From Trochalopteron elliotii (taxonomy: Eukaryota; Chordata; Aves; Passeriformes; Leiothrichidae), in NCBI GenBank assembly GCA_024734555.1, contig JANPWX010000097.1:2093048-2157047 (forward strand): a stretch of DNA of 64,000 nt. The letters run 5' to 3'. The first letter of the stretch is position 1, and every line of letters starts with the position of its first letter. The position numbers were made by a program, and so were the translations under genes. A model generated the notes under the pieces. That model saw nothing but the letters and a program-made list of their open reading frames with translations. It was not told where the DNA came from and did not search any database. This document shows, in pieces, positions 1 through 13,262 of the stretch.

Positions 1-308
1 CTGCTTGTTCAGTCAGGTGCACTCTGTACTTGATACTCCTAAATCAGGTCAGCTGGGGTAAGAGAGCCTTTTCTTGTAAAATTACCTTGAAAATTCACCT
101 CCTTCACTCAGCTGGGGAAACTTCTGTTAGAGTTAAATGACATATAATCACTTAATTGCTGTAATTATCATGTCCAGAGGAGCAGAACGGGAGGGCTGAT
201 GATGCTCTCTGTGCAGGCTGTACCTCCTAGCAGGTGTCAAACTGGGCTGCAAAGCAGAGTTGGTTTCCTCATCCTGGAAAACCTGCCTTGGTGATGAATC
301 CAACAGGA

Positions 309-367
309 GTTAAAAAAAACAAAACAAAACAACAACAACAAAAAAACAAAACAAACAAAAAAAAACC
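309..367. repeat. A/AAC-rich low-complexity stretch
   Basis: Repeated AAAAC and AAC units with no coding meaning; ORFs on both strands here are low-complexity. Confidence 0.9.
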
Positions 368-3300
368 CACAAAACTTTTCTGTCCTCTTTTTAAAAACTA
401 TTTCCAGTTTTTGAGGAAGGACTATCAGTGATGTGACATGGACTTCTCCAGTAAGGCTGGGAGGAGATTTCCTTCCTCCATTACTGCCTAGCAAAGTGTG
501 TCCTGAAACACTTGTGCTTTATGAGGAAATGTCATCACTGATTTTCTCCCAAGATTTGCATGTCCTTCTTAAAGTGCTTTAACCAATACAAATATCCCAC
601 TGACTATAAGGAAAAGGATAGAGTCAGGGTTCTGACTGATGGCAGAAAGTGAGCTGTCAAAGCTGAGAGACAGTGGTAAATAATGACAGACATTTTAGTT
701 ATGTAATTCTTTCCTCAGGACTCATGGGCCTTTATTGAGCTGTATAGAGTATAAATTTAGTAGAAAATGATAAAAATATAGGTTTCTGGCATGATTTGCT
801 ACTAATAAATTAACTTACCATATGCTGTTTCTTGGAACCTTCGCTCTCCTCAGTCTAAACAACCTAAGCGAGGCTGGAGGATGGCCAGGAGCAGGGGATC
901 ATTCCTGATAGAAAAGTACAATTCTGTGCTTTTCTCCTCTTTCAGCCCTTCCCCAGTTAAAGAACAACCACCTAAACTACTGCCACTGGAAAACTGAACA
1001 TAAATATTGGTAATCTTATTCTAGGGAAAAAAAAAAGTAGATTATTACGTTTGAGACAGAAATGCATGATTACACCAGAGCTCACTTCAGTGTAATTACA
1101 GTATCCTCAGTTGTGTTAAACTTAAGGTCAGTTTTTCTCTCTGTGGACTGACATTTCTCTTGCTCACTGGAGAAATGTGAGAGCAAGATGGTGTCTAAGA
1201 TGTCCCTGACTTGCTAAAGGAAGCCAAAGGTCTCTAAATTGGTGATGCATATCCAAACAGGGGCCCTGAAATCACCTTTGGCCTATTTCCTTGACTAAAA
1301 GAAAAGGGGGAGATTTCAGTAGACTACAGTGTATAAACAAACCACAGGCATACATACAGGATGAGTAACCTGAAGGTAAACATGACAAAGTCCTTTCCAA
1401 CGCTACTGCGATCAAAGTGAAATAAGCAATAGGTCATAGTGGACTTCTACAAAGTCATTCAAGACTCAGCACAGAGTCATTTAGGTTTGCACAAGGCCTA
1501 CCAGACAGAAAAAAAAAAAAGGTAAATATTCAAGTGTGTTTACTTGTAAAAGAATGTATGCATTTGACTCATGCACCCAAATGTGCATGTGCCAAATTGA
1601 ATTGGATGGTTATAGACAACCTTCAAACTATGTAGAGAGGAGCTTTTCTTATTAGAAAGATTTGGAATGCTGTGTCCCACAGACATCTGAATTCGTCCTT
1701 ACATGGGTATTGATCTTTCCAGTAAACATTAATGTTAGCTGGTGATACTGCAGCTTCAGTTCACAAAAGCTATCTTGTTTTTTACAAAAGATAGCTTGTT
1801 TTTCGCACCAAGTGCCTTATAAATTAAATACTGTATCCAAAAGCTACTGATCCTTGGCACTTGGGCTGGTCAGTAGTGTCTGACCTGCACACAGAGGGAG
1901 TGTTAGCCCTTGCAGAGTGGAAGCCAAACCTTTCACACACAGCAGGAAGTGCAACAAAACCAAACCAAGAAGATATGTGGAGTAGATCAATGCCCTTACT
2001 GTGACCTGCCTCTGTGACTTTGGTGCTGCTCTCTTGCTCAGATTGTCCCTCTTGAAGGCTGTGCAGAAATACATTTTTAGAACCTGCTGAAAGCATTTCC
2101 TTCTTTTCTCTGAAAGCTCAGGAGGAGGCAGCGGGAGCATCATCTCTGCATCACATGGAAACCCTGTGATCCCAGTACTCGCTAAGGGCGCTGCAGATCC
2201 GGGCAGGGAACCCCAGCAGCTTCTTCCTTAGGCTGGTGTTGGTCAGACCCACACACCAACATGCTCCTGCTGCGAGCATGGTGCAAGCCCCCAGCAGTGT
2301 AGGCTTATTTAATGCTCTTTGGGCTAAAAGAAGGACTGTCACTTTGCAGGAGGGTGCCCTGAAGGGAGTTGCTATGCAGCACTTCCCTACTGAGTGGCTG
2401 CTCTGCACAAATTTCTGATACATTGTTCCTCAAGGAGGCTGCTACAGCAGTTTGTCACAGAGCTGGAAAAAGTCTCACTAGATGTAATCCTTAGTGTTTA
2501 GGTTTACCAAAAATAGTTCTTCTGGGAATTGCTAATATTCACCATCTTGAAGCTGAAGAGAGGAGTGGGGTAGTGTTTTCTCTGAAGAAGCACCTTCTTC
2601 AACAGTCACTATGCATTATTAGGAACAGTATTTATACTTGTATTTGATAATCCTTCCTTCCATTAGAATTTCACACCCTCTATGTCTCTCTCAGTGTACA
2701 TCTCATAGATATTCAGGAGCTGTATAAAGCCAGTCAGTTCACAAGGTGTCACTCAGCTCCAGGCCCTGGTAATCTAAAAATTCAAGATTTTGTGGTCTAA
2801 TTTTCACTCTCTTTTAAAAGCTTAATTATAATTGGAGATCTCATTTGAAATTAAAGCCTTATTTTTTTTTTCTCAAAGGTTTCACTCATGTTTGACATCT
2901 GTTTCTGTAAGATCCTCCTGTGGTTCATAGGATTAGTGCACTGTTAATGCTATAATAATTTATTTGGATTTTAAGGCAGTGAGTTTTTTACTATGCTTGG
3001 GGAACACAATTTTCCTGGTCTTGTTACAGGTTTTAACCATATTGCACCAACTGTGGGGAACAGGTTGTTCTAAATTAACACTGTAGGTAGTCATAAACAT
3101 CACAAAATCTCAGTGATATTCTATATTGTCAAAAGACAGCAAATATTCTCCACATGTACTATAGTAGAGATACAAATTTAAACAGAGAACGTTGATTGTT
3201 CCAGTCATTTGTGGCTTAAAAATCTTTGAATTAATCTTTGGAGTTCATCCATCAGTCTTGATCTGCTCATTCAGTGCCAACTGCTTGTGGTAGGGTGGTA

Positions 3301-3723
3301 TGAATGCATATCATATTTGAGGCTCAAAGAGACCATCAAAAGCATTTAAAATTGATTCCCAGATTGCTGCAGGCTATTGAAGCCATCCACTTGCTTCTGC
3401 ACTAACCTTCTGTCTGCTGAGGCACACTACTAAAAGTGATACAATGGCAATGACAAACCCCTTTGCTCCTTTTATGTTTTATTCCAATGAATAACAGCCT
3501 CACTTTTGAAACTACAGTTACCTTATTTCCATTCTGCAGCTGCATGAATTTTGTACCCAGAAATTTGGCTGTTTTCTTCTCTGGTCTTACTTTCTCTCCT
3601 TCTGGAACATGTGATTTTTCTCCCTGTGAAGATTCTTGTAGACAATAATCAAGTAATCTCTCAACCATCTCCAAGCTAAGCTGAACAGATCAGGGTCTTT
3701 AATAATCTCCATGGCAGGCATTG

Positions 3724-3741
3724 TTTTTTTTTTTTTTTTTT
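3724..3741. repeat. T18 homopolymer
   Basis: Uninterrupted T run on the plus strand, in intergenic sequence. No retrocopy was seen attached to it on either side. Confidence 0.9.
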
Positions 3742-6324
3742 CCCTGCATCTGAACTCTGGACAGTTTAAATATATTAAAGTTATATTAGTTGGTGCCATT
3801 TTAAAAACTACACTTGAGGCCTGCATGGTGGGGTTTGCATGGTGTTTTCTTATCTTGGCAGCAGACTGGTTGTTGAAGCAAGACCAGATAGCAAAAGCTA
3901 GCACTGCCAAGAGTTTCTTAAAGCTGATGGGTCACCCTTGTCACTTCTCTAAAGTGAAAGGCAGGTTGTTTCTGTTCTCTGTGTTTAAGTCTCCACTGTA
4001 ACAGCTGATGTTCCTAAAGGGTAAACTGTTTTCGTACCAACAGGTGAAATAAATAAATGGATGAGTAAAGTAAATAACTGATTATAACAGAATTTTCAAC
4101 AGAGACAAGAGCCCAGACAACAACTTGACAATTAGAAAGTCTGGGTAAATGCACTGGAAATCACTCGTCTTCATTTGCATGCCTTAGCAAGGAGACTGTC
4201 ATTAAAATTGAAGCTGCACAATTCTACAGTAGGGAAAGAGTTAGGCCTTACAGCTGCAGCTGCTTTTACCAGTGACCACAGACCCTGAAGGACAGGAAGA
4301 ATCAATTAGGCAGGAGTGTGCCAAGCCAAAACAATGCACAGGCTTACCACAGATGATGAGTCACCAGCCTCTTAATAAACTAATTTCCTCAACAAAACAT
4401 GGAATTGATCTCAGGCCAGCTTAGGTTGTTTAGAAAAAACTTGAAGAGCTCCTGTCCATCTAGATGAATGGACAAATAATTCTTTTTTTCCATCTTGTCT
4501 CCAGACAGCTGGAGCATGGCACCTTTAACAGACAATGCTCTGAAGTTATCTATGAGTAACCTGAAAAGCTAGATACAGCCTAATATTCTTGTCTTCAGCT
4601 CTTCTTCACAGCTTTTAATGCAAAATCTTTGCTTCTTGTGATCTTCAGACATCAGTTGTTATTGTTACTGCCTCTTGTTTGCCCCGCTGTATTGCCTGAG
4701 GCGCTCAGCCAGCAGTTGTGCTGATGATGCCATTGAGGCATATAGCAGGACTTTCCGAGCCTCGAGACAATTCCCATGCTACATTGTTGTGGGACATAAA
4801 AAGGGGGTGAAGTGAACAGGGATGGGATAAAGGAGGGGAAAGATACAAGAAAGAAATGAATGTTCACTAAAGACCTAAATTCCAAGGGGGAGGGGAGTTG
4901 TTGGCTACTGTTTTGGGTTTTTTTTTTAAATTTTAAACAAGCGTGTACCTCAAGAGGAAAAAAGCATGGTTACTTTCTCATTAAGTGCAGAGGTTTAAGA
5001 TGCTTGCCAATGCAAGTTTCCTAAAAGAGTTGTCTTGACTAGGCACTTGAGTATGTTTTGGAAAGTCTTCCTCTCAGATATCTCATTTACTCATTTTCTA
5101 GCATTGGAGGGAAATACTATGGTCTGTCTTCCAAGGGCCTGGCCTGACCCATGGCTTCCTAACCAGGCCATCTGAAAAGTTAGTTTGTGTCCAACAATGG
5201 ATGAACTTGGCTCAGTCTTGGTCATGGTCACATTACAAGAGGAATTAGAAGTGGGAAAGAGAAAGCCTTGAATTTTTTTTTTTTCTCTTCAGTTTTCCTA
5301 TATGGATGTTTTTGTATAGGATTGTGGTTCTCCAGAGAAGTCTCCTTTTTTAACCTCTGGGCCTATAAAGACAGGTGTACTGGATTTATTGGCCTTCCTA
5401 GCAGAAGAGGCTATAAACCCACAAGGTGGACCTGTGGGGCAGAAATGTGGTAAGACAAAGGTGGAATAGCTCATGGTAGATGCGGAGGTGCAGAGGAAGA
5501 GGATGGGGAGGGACACACACATCCCAGTGATGAAGGACCATGAGGACTAAAGGAGCAGGAAGTTTCTTTCATGAACAAAGAAAATAAAGGAAGGACAGAA
5601 GTGGGAGTAGGACAGGAGTAGCTGGCAGGAGAAAAGAGGCATGAGACTGCCTATGGTCAGAGCAGAAATCCTACAAACATTTTTGAAGTCCAAGTTTGCT
5701 TGGTTGTGCTTGCTTGGACCTAAATCACATGCTGTTTCTTCATCTCTGGTACCACATGCTGTTCCTGCAAGGAACCTGAGCCAGACTCACCACCTTTGTG
5801 ATGCTGTCAGCTCTGATGACAATCCAGATGTGAATGCCAGTGGAACTGTTTGCAGGCTCAGATGTAATGCCAGGGAGGCAGAACCAATCCTTCAAAGTAG
5901 GAGGGGTTGATTTTGCTTTTGTGGTCACTATTGAGTCCAGCAAACAGAAAAGACTATTCAGGCTGCTTGCCAGAGACCAGCAGTTTCCAGAGGAATGGTA
6001 CCTTGGAAGATCTCAAGGGGGCAAGGGAAATTCATGCTGAGGCAGCTTGTGTGAAAGCACTCATTTGTCTGGCACTGAAATCCTAAATTTGTCTAGTGGG
6101 TAAACTGTGTGAATGATGGGCATTAAAAGCTTACTTGTTGCTTCCCAAAACAGAGGTTTGAGTATTCACGCTGCACAGAGATAACAGTTCCAGGTATAAT
6201 TTGAACAGGTAACTGTGTGCTTTTACTGTGACCAACACATGGCATTCAAACACATGGCCAGTGCTTGGGGACTGGAAAGGAATTATGCAATAACAACCAG
6301 GATCCTTTTTGCTTTTCTTTTCTT

Positions 6325-6330
6325 TTTATT
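6325..6330 (-). promoter_or_regulatory. Candidate distal poly(A) signal AATAAA
   Basis: The minus strand has AATAAA here, just after TTTATAAAG. About 60-100 bases further downstream on the same strand are GT-rich stretches (TGTGTTTG and TGTGTTGG), like a downstream cleavage element. The few hundred bases before it (6350-7400) have the AT-rich look of a terminal 3' UTR. It is 6.8 kb past the RPS6KA2 stop, so its link to that gene is an inference. Confidence 0.4.
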
Positions 6331-9300
6331 TCTTTATAAAGAAAGGAAAGGATGGGCATGCCAAACCAAAATGGCAGAATACAGACAAAGGTGAGCACTG
6401 AGGCTTCTCCTTGGGCGCCACCCACAGTAAACTCTTGCCTTGGTAGGGTACAGCTCCCCATCCCTCCTGCCAGGAGGAACCCAGCATGCAGCCAGCCCTT
6501 CAGCACAATCACAGCTCTTTGAAGTTAGTTTGCACAGTTTCACAATACCGTCAGCCCACATCATGGTGGGGCAGCAGCAGCTGAGGCCAGCAACATTAGC
6601 AGCAGCAACATGGGATACAGTGCACAGAAAAAAGGGAGCAAAGAGCTTGTTTGCAAACAATTGTAGGTAACAATATAGAAAGTCCAAAGATCATCATTCT
6701 GCTATAAAAATATTACACTTCATAAAACCATGTACTATAAAAAAAATCTATTCAGAAACGCTGGTAAACATAACAAATATCTGTACACTGGCTGCCCTTT
6801 TCATACAGGAAACATAAAAAGCGTGAGCCTCAGAAATCATCATTTTGTAAACATGAATATGGAGCCTGTAAACAAAGTGCTAGATCATGGTTCATATTTT
6901 GTCAATTTAATACTACCCAAGTAAACCCCTTACACACATCATCACCTAATGGCCAGACTCCACTACTGCAAAAGGAAAGAGGACTTGACTCTGAGCTGTC
7001 TCACTAGAGTCACTGAAGGTGCACATGGATTAAGGAATTAACACAGGAGTGAAGGCAGCAAGATTTGGCTCTGAGTAGCAAATCAGAAACAATCTTTTAG
7101 CAACTGGTTTTTGTTTTCTGCACTTCAGATGCATATTTTCCAGCCTGTCCTTTCGAAATTTGTCAAAGAGGGCATGCATTTTCCTCATTTTCCTTTCAGG
7201 CTAAAGCATCTCTGAAAAATATGTCCATTTAGGAGACATAATGGAACACAAGTTGACTCTGTAACTATGTATACCAAAGCAAGTAGTGGTTGAACAGTTC
7301 AACACTGAACATCATGGTTTACACAATACGGGACGACAAAAAGGGCCAAATTCTTAACTTCAGACTCCAAATTTTGGGCTGCAAAATATTTTCATGTGCA
7401 AGCTTTGTGATGACATGCATGATCATGCTGTACACATGGAGAGCCTTACTTTTGACTTCATCTGAGTTTAAATTCTCATGTTTTTGATAACTTTCAGAAT
7501 AGGAGAGGGTGTACAACTGTATGTGTCTGCTGTGGACAGACATGGAGGGAGGAGTGTGGGACTGTGTTCACACAGGAACTGTGGTACCAGAAAGCAGCTT
7601 AGCTGGAGGCAACACAAGATTTCAGGATCAGGGTCAGCTAGGAGGTAAGAATATACATTTCTAAAGGAAAATGATGCATACTTGAAAAGATGAAAAGAAA
7701 AACTAGCTTGCACATTTCACTTTTTTTTTTTTTAAATGAACTGTACTAAAGCACCTGATTATTTTAGGCCTTTTTATTTCAATGTAAGGAATATCTGAAG
7801 GGTTATGCTGCCTGCCTGTCTTTTAGGACTCAGATATGTAAACCTGGAGCTCACGTGGCTCTTTCTTAGAAGTGTCATCTCTGGATGTTCAACAAGAGAA
7901 CTTTGCTTTTAAATATTTGCTTTGGCATTTCTGATACACACATTCTAAGAGAGAGCTTCAAAACACCTGCCTGAAAATAATTTTCCAGTGAAAGCTACAA
8001 TATATTTTCTGCCATAGTAATCTCCTGTATCTTCCTTGTTTGACTGCCCTACTCCTTCTAGGGATTGAGAAAGCTAGAAAATTCTAGAATTTCCAAAATC
8101 TAGAATTTCCTCTGTAAAAATGGATGGTTACAAAAAAAACCACCCAAAACTGGGGTTTTTCTATCACTCTTATTAAGTGGATGGTAGTGAAAATACATAT
8201 AGTCAACATTATTTCCCCATGACATGCCATCTGTGGCCCTACTCCTTCTGGTTACAAGGAGTTTGAATGAACTTGTGGCCGATTTTAAGGAGCCTGGACT
8301 TGTCCACCTCTCTGTGCACAGGGCTTGGCACTGGGAACCTGCTGCTGTACAAACATCACATCATTTATAGCCCTGACTCTGAGCCACATCTGGGCTCTGC
8401 TCAGCATAATGCAGCAACAGAGGGACAGAGGTGACACTGAACTTGTAGCCACTCCAATGTGTTGACAGCACTGTTGGTGAAACTGATCCTGTTTGTTGCC
8501 TTCCTGCTGTCCCCAGCCATTTGTTCTGACGCACAAACATTTGCTTTGCCCCGTGATGACCTGGCTGAGGGAGGTGTGAAAGGACAGATGAGCAGCTGAA
8601 GTCAAGAGAAAGTCACTGCCTGCCATTTTTAGTGTCAGCACATGCTTATGCTGGTGTAAATTCAATAGACCAGCAGCATAAGAAACCTTTGTGCCGTCCG
8701 TGGCTTAGGAGATGAGCCAAGCCCTGTCATAATTCATATCACAGACACACAGCAACTGCATACCTGACTGAGGTTTGGATGTATTCAGAGGTACCAGAGC
8801 TAGGTACAAGTTGTTGGAGAGAGCTGAAAAGGTCTGGCTGAAAAGAGGGCCCAGTATTACATCCAGGGTTAGATGAAGTACAGGGACACACAGTCTGTAC
8901 CTTTTAAGAGTGTGACATGATGTCATGACCATGTCACACAAGATGTGCTTCACTCAGCTCTCTGAGCTTGGGTTATCCCCAGCACCCTGGGCTCTCAGGG
9001 AACTGAAGTTTTTTTTTTCTGAGGAAACAAAGCAGAATCTATTCTCAGGTAGACTTCATTTTCAAATGTAGAGATTTATAAAAACATGTCTGTGAGGGTC
9101 ACTTGTCATTTGATGAAATAGTTAGGCTTTATAAATGCTATCTGCTGTCAAAACTTGCTTAGAAGTTAAACAGATTTTAAATAAGTGAAAATTCATGAGG
9201 GGCTGGGGCAGAGGTCAGCTTTCCCTTTGAGCAGCATCTCCCACACCTCTGCCATATAGACAAGCTGTGGTGCTGTGTAGGAACTGGGGTAATGCTTCCC

Positions 9301-9449
9301 ATGATATTCTTCATCAGAGCCATTTGGCTTCTTCAGAGTCCTGGAGCTGCAGAGGTGGGGTCCAGCTCTGCAAAATGTGGGGCTATGCCTCCTCCTTGCT
9401 GGGCAGACACTTCTCTCCTGGACTGAACAACAAAACTTGCATGGATATG

Positions 9450-9535
9450 GTCCTGTGCAACCTGCTCTAAGTGAACCTTCTTTAGCAGGGTGGTTGAACT
9501 AGATAATATTTGTAATAGCCTAAGGCACTAGGTCA
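9450..9535 (+). mobile_element. CR1 LINE remnant, plus orientation
   Basis: Plus-strand text CCTGTGCAACCTGCTCTAAG and GCAGGGTGGTTGAACTAGAT matches the CR1 3' UTR phrase normally read as GACCTGCTCTAGG ... GGTTGGACTAGATGATCT. It is short and diverged, and inserted in the probable 3' UTR or flank of RPS6KA2 in antisense to it. Confidence 0.7.
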
Positions 9536-9640
9536 CTTTATGGATTAAAAACTTGCAAGATGGTATGTTCTAATTCAAAGAGATTTTTAGACTTTCAGGA
9601 GTTAAACATAACATTTAGTAAAAGTCTCTTAAGGTTATAT

Positions 9641-9665
9641 AAAGAGAGAGAGAGAAAGAGAGAGG
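9641..9665. repeat. GA dinucleotide-rich run
   Basis: A short AG/GA tract with one AAA interruption. Confidence 0.85.
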
Positions 9666-11108
9666 CTAAGCCTTTTTCAGTCTTCTGGAAAAAAAAAGTG
9701 CTTATTGCTAAGCTCTACCATGGCCAGGAGTTTAGAAAGGAGATGCTGGTGTACAAGCAACCATTGCAGTAGTTAGGCCACAGGCCAGCATCGTCTCCTG
9801 GATCCAAGCTGGGCCAGGGGAAGTGGTGGGTGCTATCAGTCTGAAATAATGACTGCCAGTGGCATATTCCTCCCTTTCTGCCTCCTTTGGATTTGCTGAT
9901 GGAGGCTCTTGTATTTCAGTCCAAGCAAACTAAATCAGCAAGACTGACAGTGGAAAAGGTTTAATTGGGTTCACTTGACTGGAACAGGTCAGAAAACCCT
10001 CAGAAGAGCAGCTTCCATGGCAGGACTGCAGAGGGGAGACTGATCTGCACTTGGAAGTGCATGGGGATGCACATCTGGGGCAGGGGGGAGGCTGGATGGG
10101 GCAGTTTCTTCCATGGATGGGCACAGCCTTTTTTTCTACACCCAGAGTAATCATTACCATTATCAATGACAGATTTCAAAGAACACTGCAGACAAAACTC
10201 TCCAAGTATCACCTCAACCTCTGACTACACTTCAATCCTTATTTGGATAAGGTGGCACAGCACCTTTTTTGTGCATGTGTTTACATACTGACACATATGT
10301 GCACACATCTGGATGCACTGACAACAAAACCTTAATAAACAAAGCCCACTATATGTATGGGCTCATAGTTATTTACAGGCTTATAAAGTAATTAATGAGC
10401 ATTAAGATGTATGAGTCCATATGTGTCTCTATGGCAATAGTTCGTGGGTTAGAAAGAGGTAAGTCAGGGAGATTTAAACCCTTAAACTTTAGGAAGAGCA
10501 ATATCCTGTAAGCTTGGCCTACAATAATATTCAGTTGAAAAAAATGCTTGAAGAATTAAGACTGAGTATATCTAGAGGGATTTAGACTTTTTCCAATGGT
10601 TGTGAGACAAAGCAAACTGAAGCAATGCAAGATGACCAGGAAATCTCAGAGGGAGACAAAAACTGTACATAATATTTTCAACAGCCTTTCTGCCCAATAC
10701 AATTACTCTGATCCTTAAAAATACATTTTGTTAAAACAGCACATATCAGCTGGGACCCCAGAAAATTCAGCCCTCCCTCCAAGTTGCCCTTTGCATCCTC
10801 ATGCCCACCTTGTCTTCTTCCAGAACAGAAGTCACTTCAAGGGAAACAAGGCCTGGCCAGAGCTGTTCTGCACCAGCCAGGATATCCCTGCCAGTTGATA
10901 TCCTCATGGTGAGCTGTTAGCAGAGATGTGTGAGACTTAACTTCTAACAAGCAGAAAATCCTAAAGGTAGCAAAAAGCTGACACTGAGCACAGCTTAGCC
11001 AGAGGAGAGAATGTGGGCTGCTGTGTACACAAGCATAGACACCCACCTGAGCATTTGCACTCATCAGTCCCAGCCAATTCAGCCTCTGTGTGAAGTTTCA
11101 CAGCACTG

Positions 11109-11114
11109 TTTATT
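11109..11114 (-). promoter_or_regulatory. Candidate proximal poly(A) signal AATAAA
   Basis: AATAAA on the minus strand about 2.0 kb beyond the RPS6KA2 stop codon. A second AATAAA lies at 11840-11845, about 1.3 kb beyond the stop. Both could serve shorter 3' UTR forms, but a hexamer alone is weak evidence. Confidence 0.25.
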
Positions 11115-13136
11115 TTAGAAAAGAGAAGGGCTTCAAGGACAGCTGCTTTGCAGCGATCCTCTGTGCACAGCACATAAACTTGAACATTAAATATCAGTTT
11201 AAATTATTAAGAATAAATTTAAATTTAAAAATAGACTAATGCAAACAAACAAACTTCAGTCAACTTTGAAACAGAGATAGTTTTAGGAAGAATACTACTA
11301 TAGCAAATGAAACCCCTTGGACACTCTGAGGCAGTGATCTGGTAATTCCAGTTCAGCACCGAGATGCACAAACTACCCAGCAAGCAAAAACTACCATGTC
11401 TAGCATATGAAGCTCCATGTTCACATTTTTCTTTTTTTTTTTTTCCTCCCCTGTCACAACAGAAAAAAGCCATCACAGCACAGTAGCTTTTCCCACGAAG
11501 CATCTGAGGTGACAAAATCCACTCAGAAAATAAAAACTGACAAAAGCAGTACAAAGAAGAATCCTGGTCAGTTTGTGACCACCAATAAGCCAAGATGGGT
11601 AAGAAAAAGAATAAAAAAATAGTTCACATCTGGCACCACAAACCTTGCTTGCTTTCTTTGAAACCGGGGAATGAGAAAATGTCCATTTTGCAGAGACCAT
11701 TTCAACAAAAGTTTTCTTTCCCTGCACCTGGAAAATCCAGGTATTAGGGCACAGAATTTTTGTTTTATATGTATATAAATACACATGTACATATTCATAT
11801 AAATATAAAAGCAGAGCATCCTCCCATTTCTCCTCATAATTTATTATTATTAAAGCTTGTAACAGAGTTGGCTGAACTCTTCAGAAGTGGGTACTCTCTG
11901 CACACACGCGGCATGGGGTTTAGCTCTGCTAGAGCAGAACACCCAGGCAGGGACATGAAATGTTGGGTGATGGAGGCAGACTTGGGTGAACAGCCAGGGG
12001 AGGGCAGGGAGCAATGACTGGAAATGGCCTCTCTGGCTCCAGCCTGGCACTCTGGCCAGAATGTCTCTCGGTGAGCAGACTGGGTGATGGTGTGGGAGCA
12101 TGGCTGCATCCACCCCCGTGGCCTCTGAGCAGCCCAGCTACCCACTGTCTTCTGTGCCAGCCACTGAAGGGGGACTGTCCCTTGCTTTGAGAGGGAGTCA
12201 CAGTCTACCCTTCCTCACCCCTTGTACACTAGTTGCCTTTGGATTATTTTGCCCACTGTCCTCAAAGCCACTCACACCTTTCCCTGCCTTTGTTTGGTTC
12301 CCCAGCCCCCTCACCTAATCCCCCCAGACCTGCTTGCTGGCCAAGACCAGGCACCTTTCTCTTGCCTGATCCACAGGCTCCTACTCACGCTGCTTTGCAT
12401 GAATGCCCTCCCACAGTCTCATAAGACCCATTCTTTTCCTCAGAAGACCGAGTTTCTCAGAGGTTTTTTGGTCTCTGAGACTTTTGAGCGAGTCAGAGCT
12501 GGTGGCACACTCTCCTTGAGAGGTGTTAGCTTCATTCCAGAGAAGGCAGGGGCAAAGTGCAAAAGATTCCTCAAAAACAGGAGGTATTTCCACCACCACC
12601 AGCTCTCTCTACCTCATGTTGTATAGCACTTGTTTCAGATAAGGTATTACTCAGGTGTCTCCGCAGCCTTCACTCTTCCTGGGGCGAGTGGAGATCAGTA
12701 GATGTCTACTGGTGACCAGCCAAGTCACTTCATCCTGACGCATGCTGGAACAGCATTCTAACCTGACTGTGTTCTTCGTAGCAAAAAGTGCTTTTCTTGA
12801 GAAACAAAGTGAAAACTGTTCCCATGGATCATCTTACAGACTCAAAAATAGTTTTCCTAGGGTGGAAAGGATGGAGCTCGTCTATTTGATTTGGCTTTAT
12901 CTCAGTAAAGAAACAGAGCTACTGGCAAAACTGGCACATCTTTGTGAAGTTGTTAAACTCAGGACCCTGGCTGGAATGTAAAAGAAAAGATGTAGCAAAT
13001 GAGAACTTTGCCTTACATGAGCTTCTGCTAATTCTGGCAATTTCATGTGCAGGTTGTCCAAAAAAGTTCTGCTAGCCAAGATGAATTTTTCAAATAATAA
13101 ACTGTGGGCTTTCAAGGAGGCCTTTTGGGGGTACTG

Positions 13137-13262
13137 CTACAATCTGGTAGAGGTAAGTCTTTTCATGCCTCGCCGCTGAGCCAGGTTGGAGGACAATACA
13201 GGCTCCAGCCTTGGTGCCTGAGGTGCTCGATTTAAAGCAAAGTAAGTGGCTGCCATTGCACC
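13137..13262 (-). CDS. RPS6KA2: RPS6KA2 exon 21: ERK-docking tail and stop codon
   Basis: The final coding segment has 41 codons and a TAG stop at 13137-13139 (human 693-733). It reads [20 protein letters not shown], then [20 protein letters not shown] and a final Leu. LAQRRGMKR is the ERK-docking D-motif at the C-terminus of RSKs, overlapping the autoinhibitory helix region. The terminal STRL is a class I PDZ ligand. The acceptor TTTACAG lies just above 13262. Ala replaces the human Thr in NRAPQAP. Confidence 0.98.
   Translation of the reverse strand, partial: GAMAATYFALNRAPQAPRLEPVLSSNLAQRRGMKRLTSTRL

Larger units (their letters stand above)
1..6309. other. Intergenic sequence, no gene recognised
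   Basis: Both strands were read for exons. In mammals MPC1 lies downstream of RPS6KA2, but no MPC1 coding segment was seen here. Contents are an A-rich low-complexity stretch near 309-367, a T18 run at 3724-3741, and a compact cluster of transcription-factor-like motifs at 4170-4365. The remaining ORFs are short and lack splice or protein-family features. Confidence 0.6.
6310..13136 (-). other. RPS6KA2: Probable RPS6KA2 3' UTR and flank, extent uncertain
   Basis: This is the sequence downstream of the TAG stop on the minus strand. No coding exon is recognisable in it, and its ORFs on both strands are short with no motifs. AATAAA on the minus strand occurs at 11840-11845, 11109-11114 and 6325-6330. 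From memory the human 3' UTR is roughly 3 kb, so the true end may lie between these or at the distal signal. A CR1 fragment at about 9450-9530 and a GA-rich simple repeat at 9641-9665 fall inside. Whether all 6.8 kb is transcribed cannot be told from sequence. Confidence 0.35.

Noticed and set aside
3711..4001. 96-codon plus-strand ORF starting in the T18 run
   Set aside because: The frame is propped up by the homopolymer (poly-Phe); the remainder has no recognisable domain.
12222..12626. 134-codon plus-strand ORF antisense to the probable 3' UTR
   Set aside because: Proline/leucine-rich composition reflects local base content. There is no family motif, and overlapping frames are equally open.
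1..13136. MPC1, expected downstream of RPS6KA2 by mammalian synteny
   Set aside because: No segment encoding the conserved MPC1 residues was seen on either strand, so it is likely beyond the window or rearranged.
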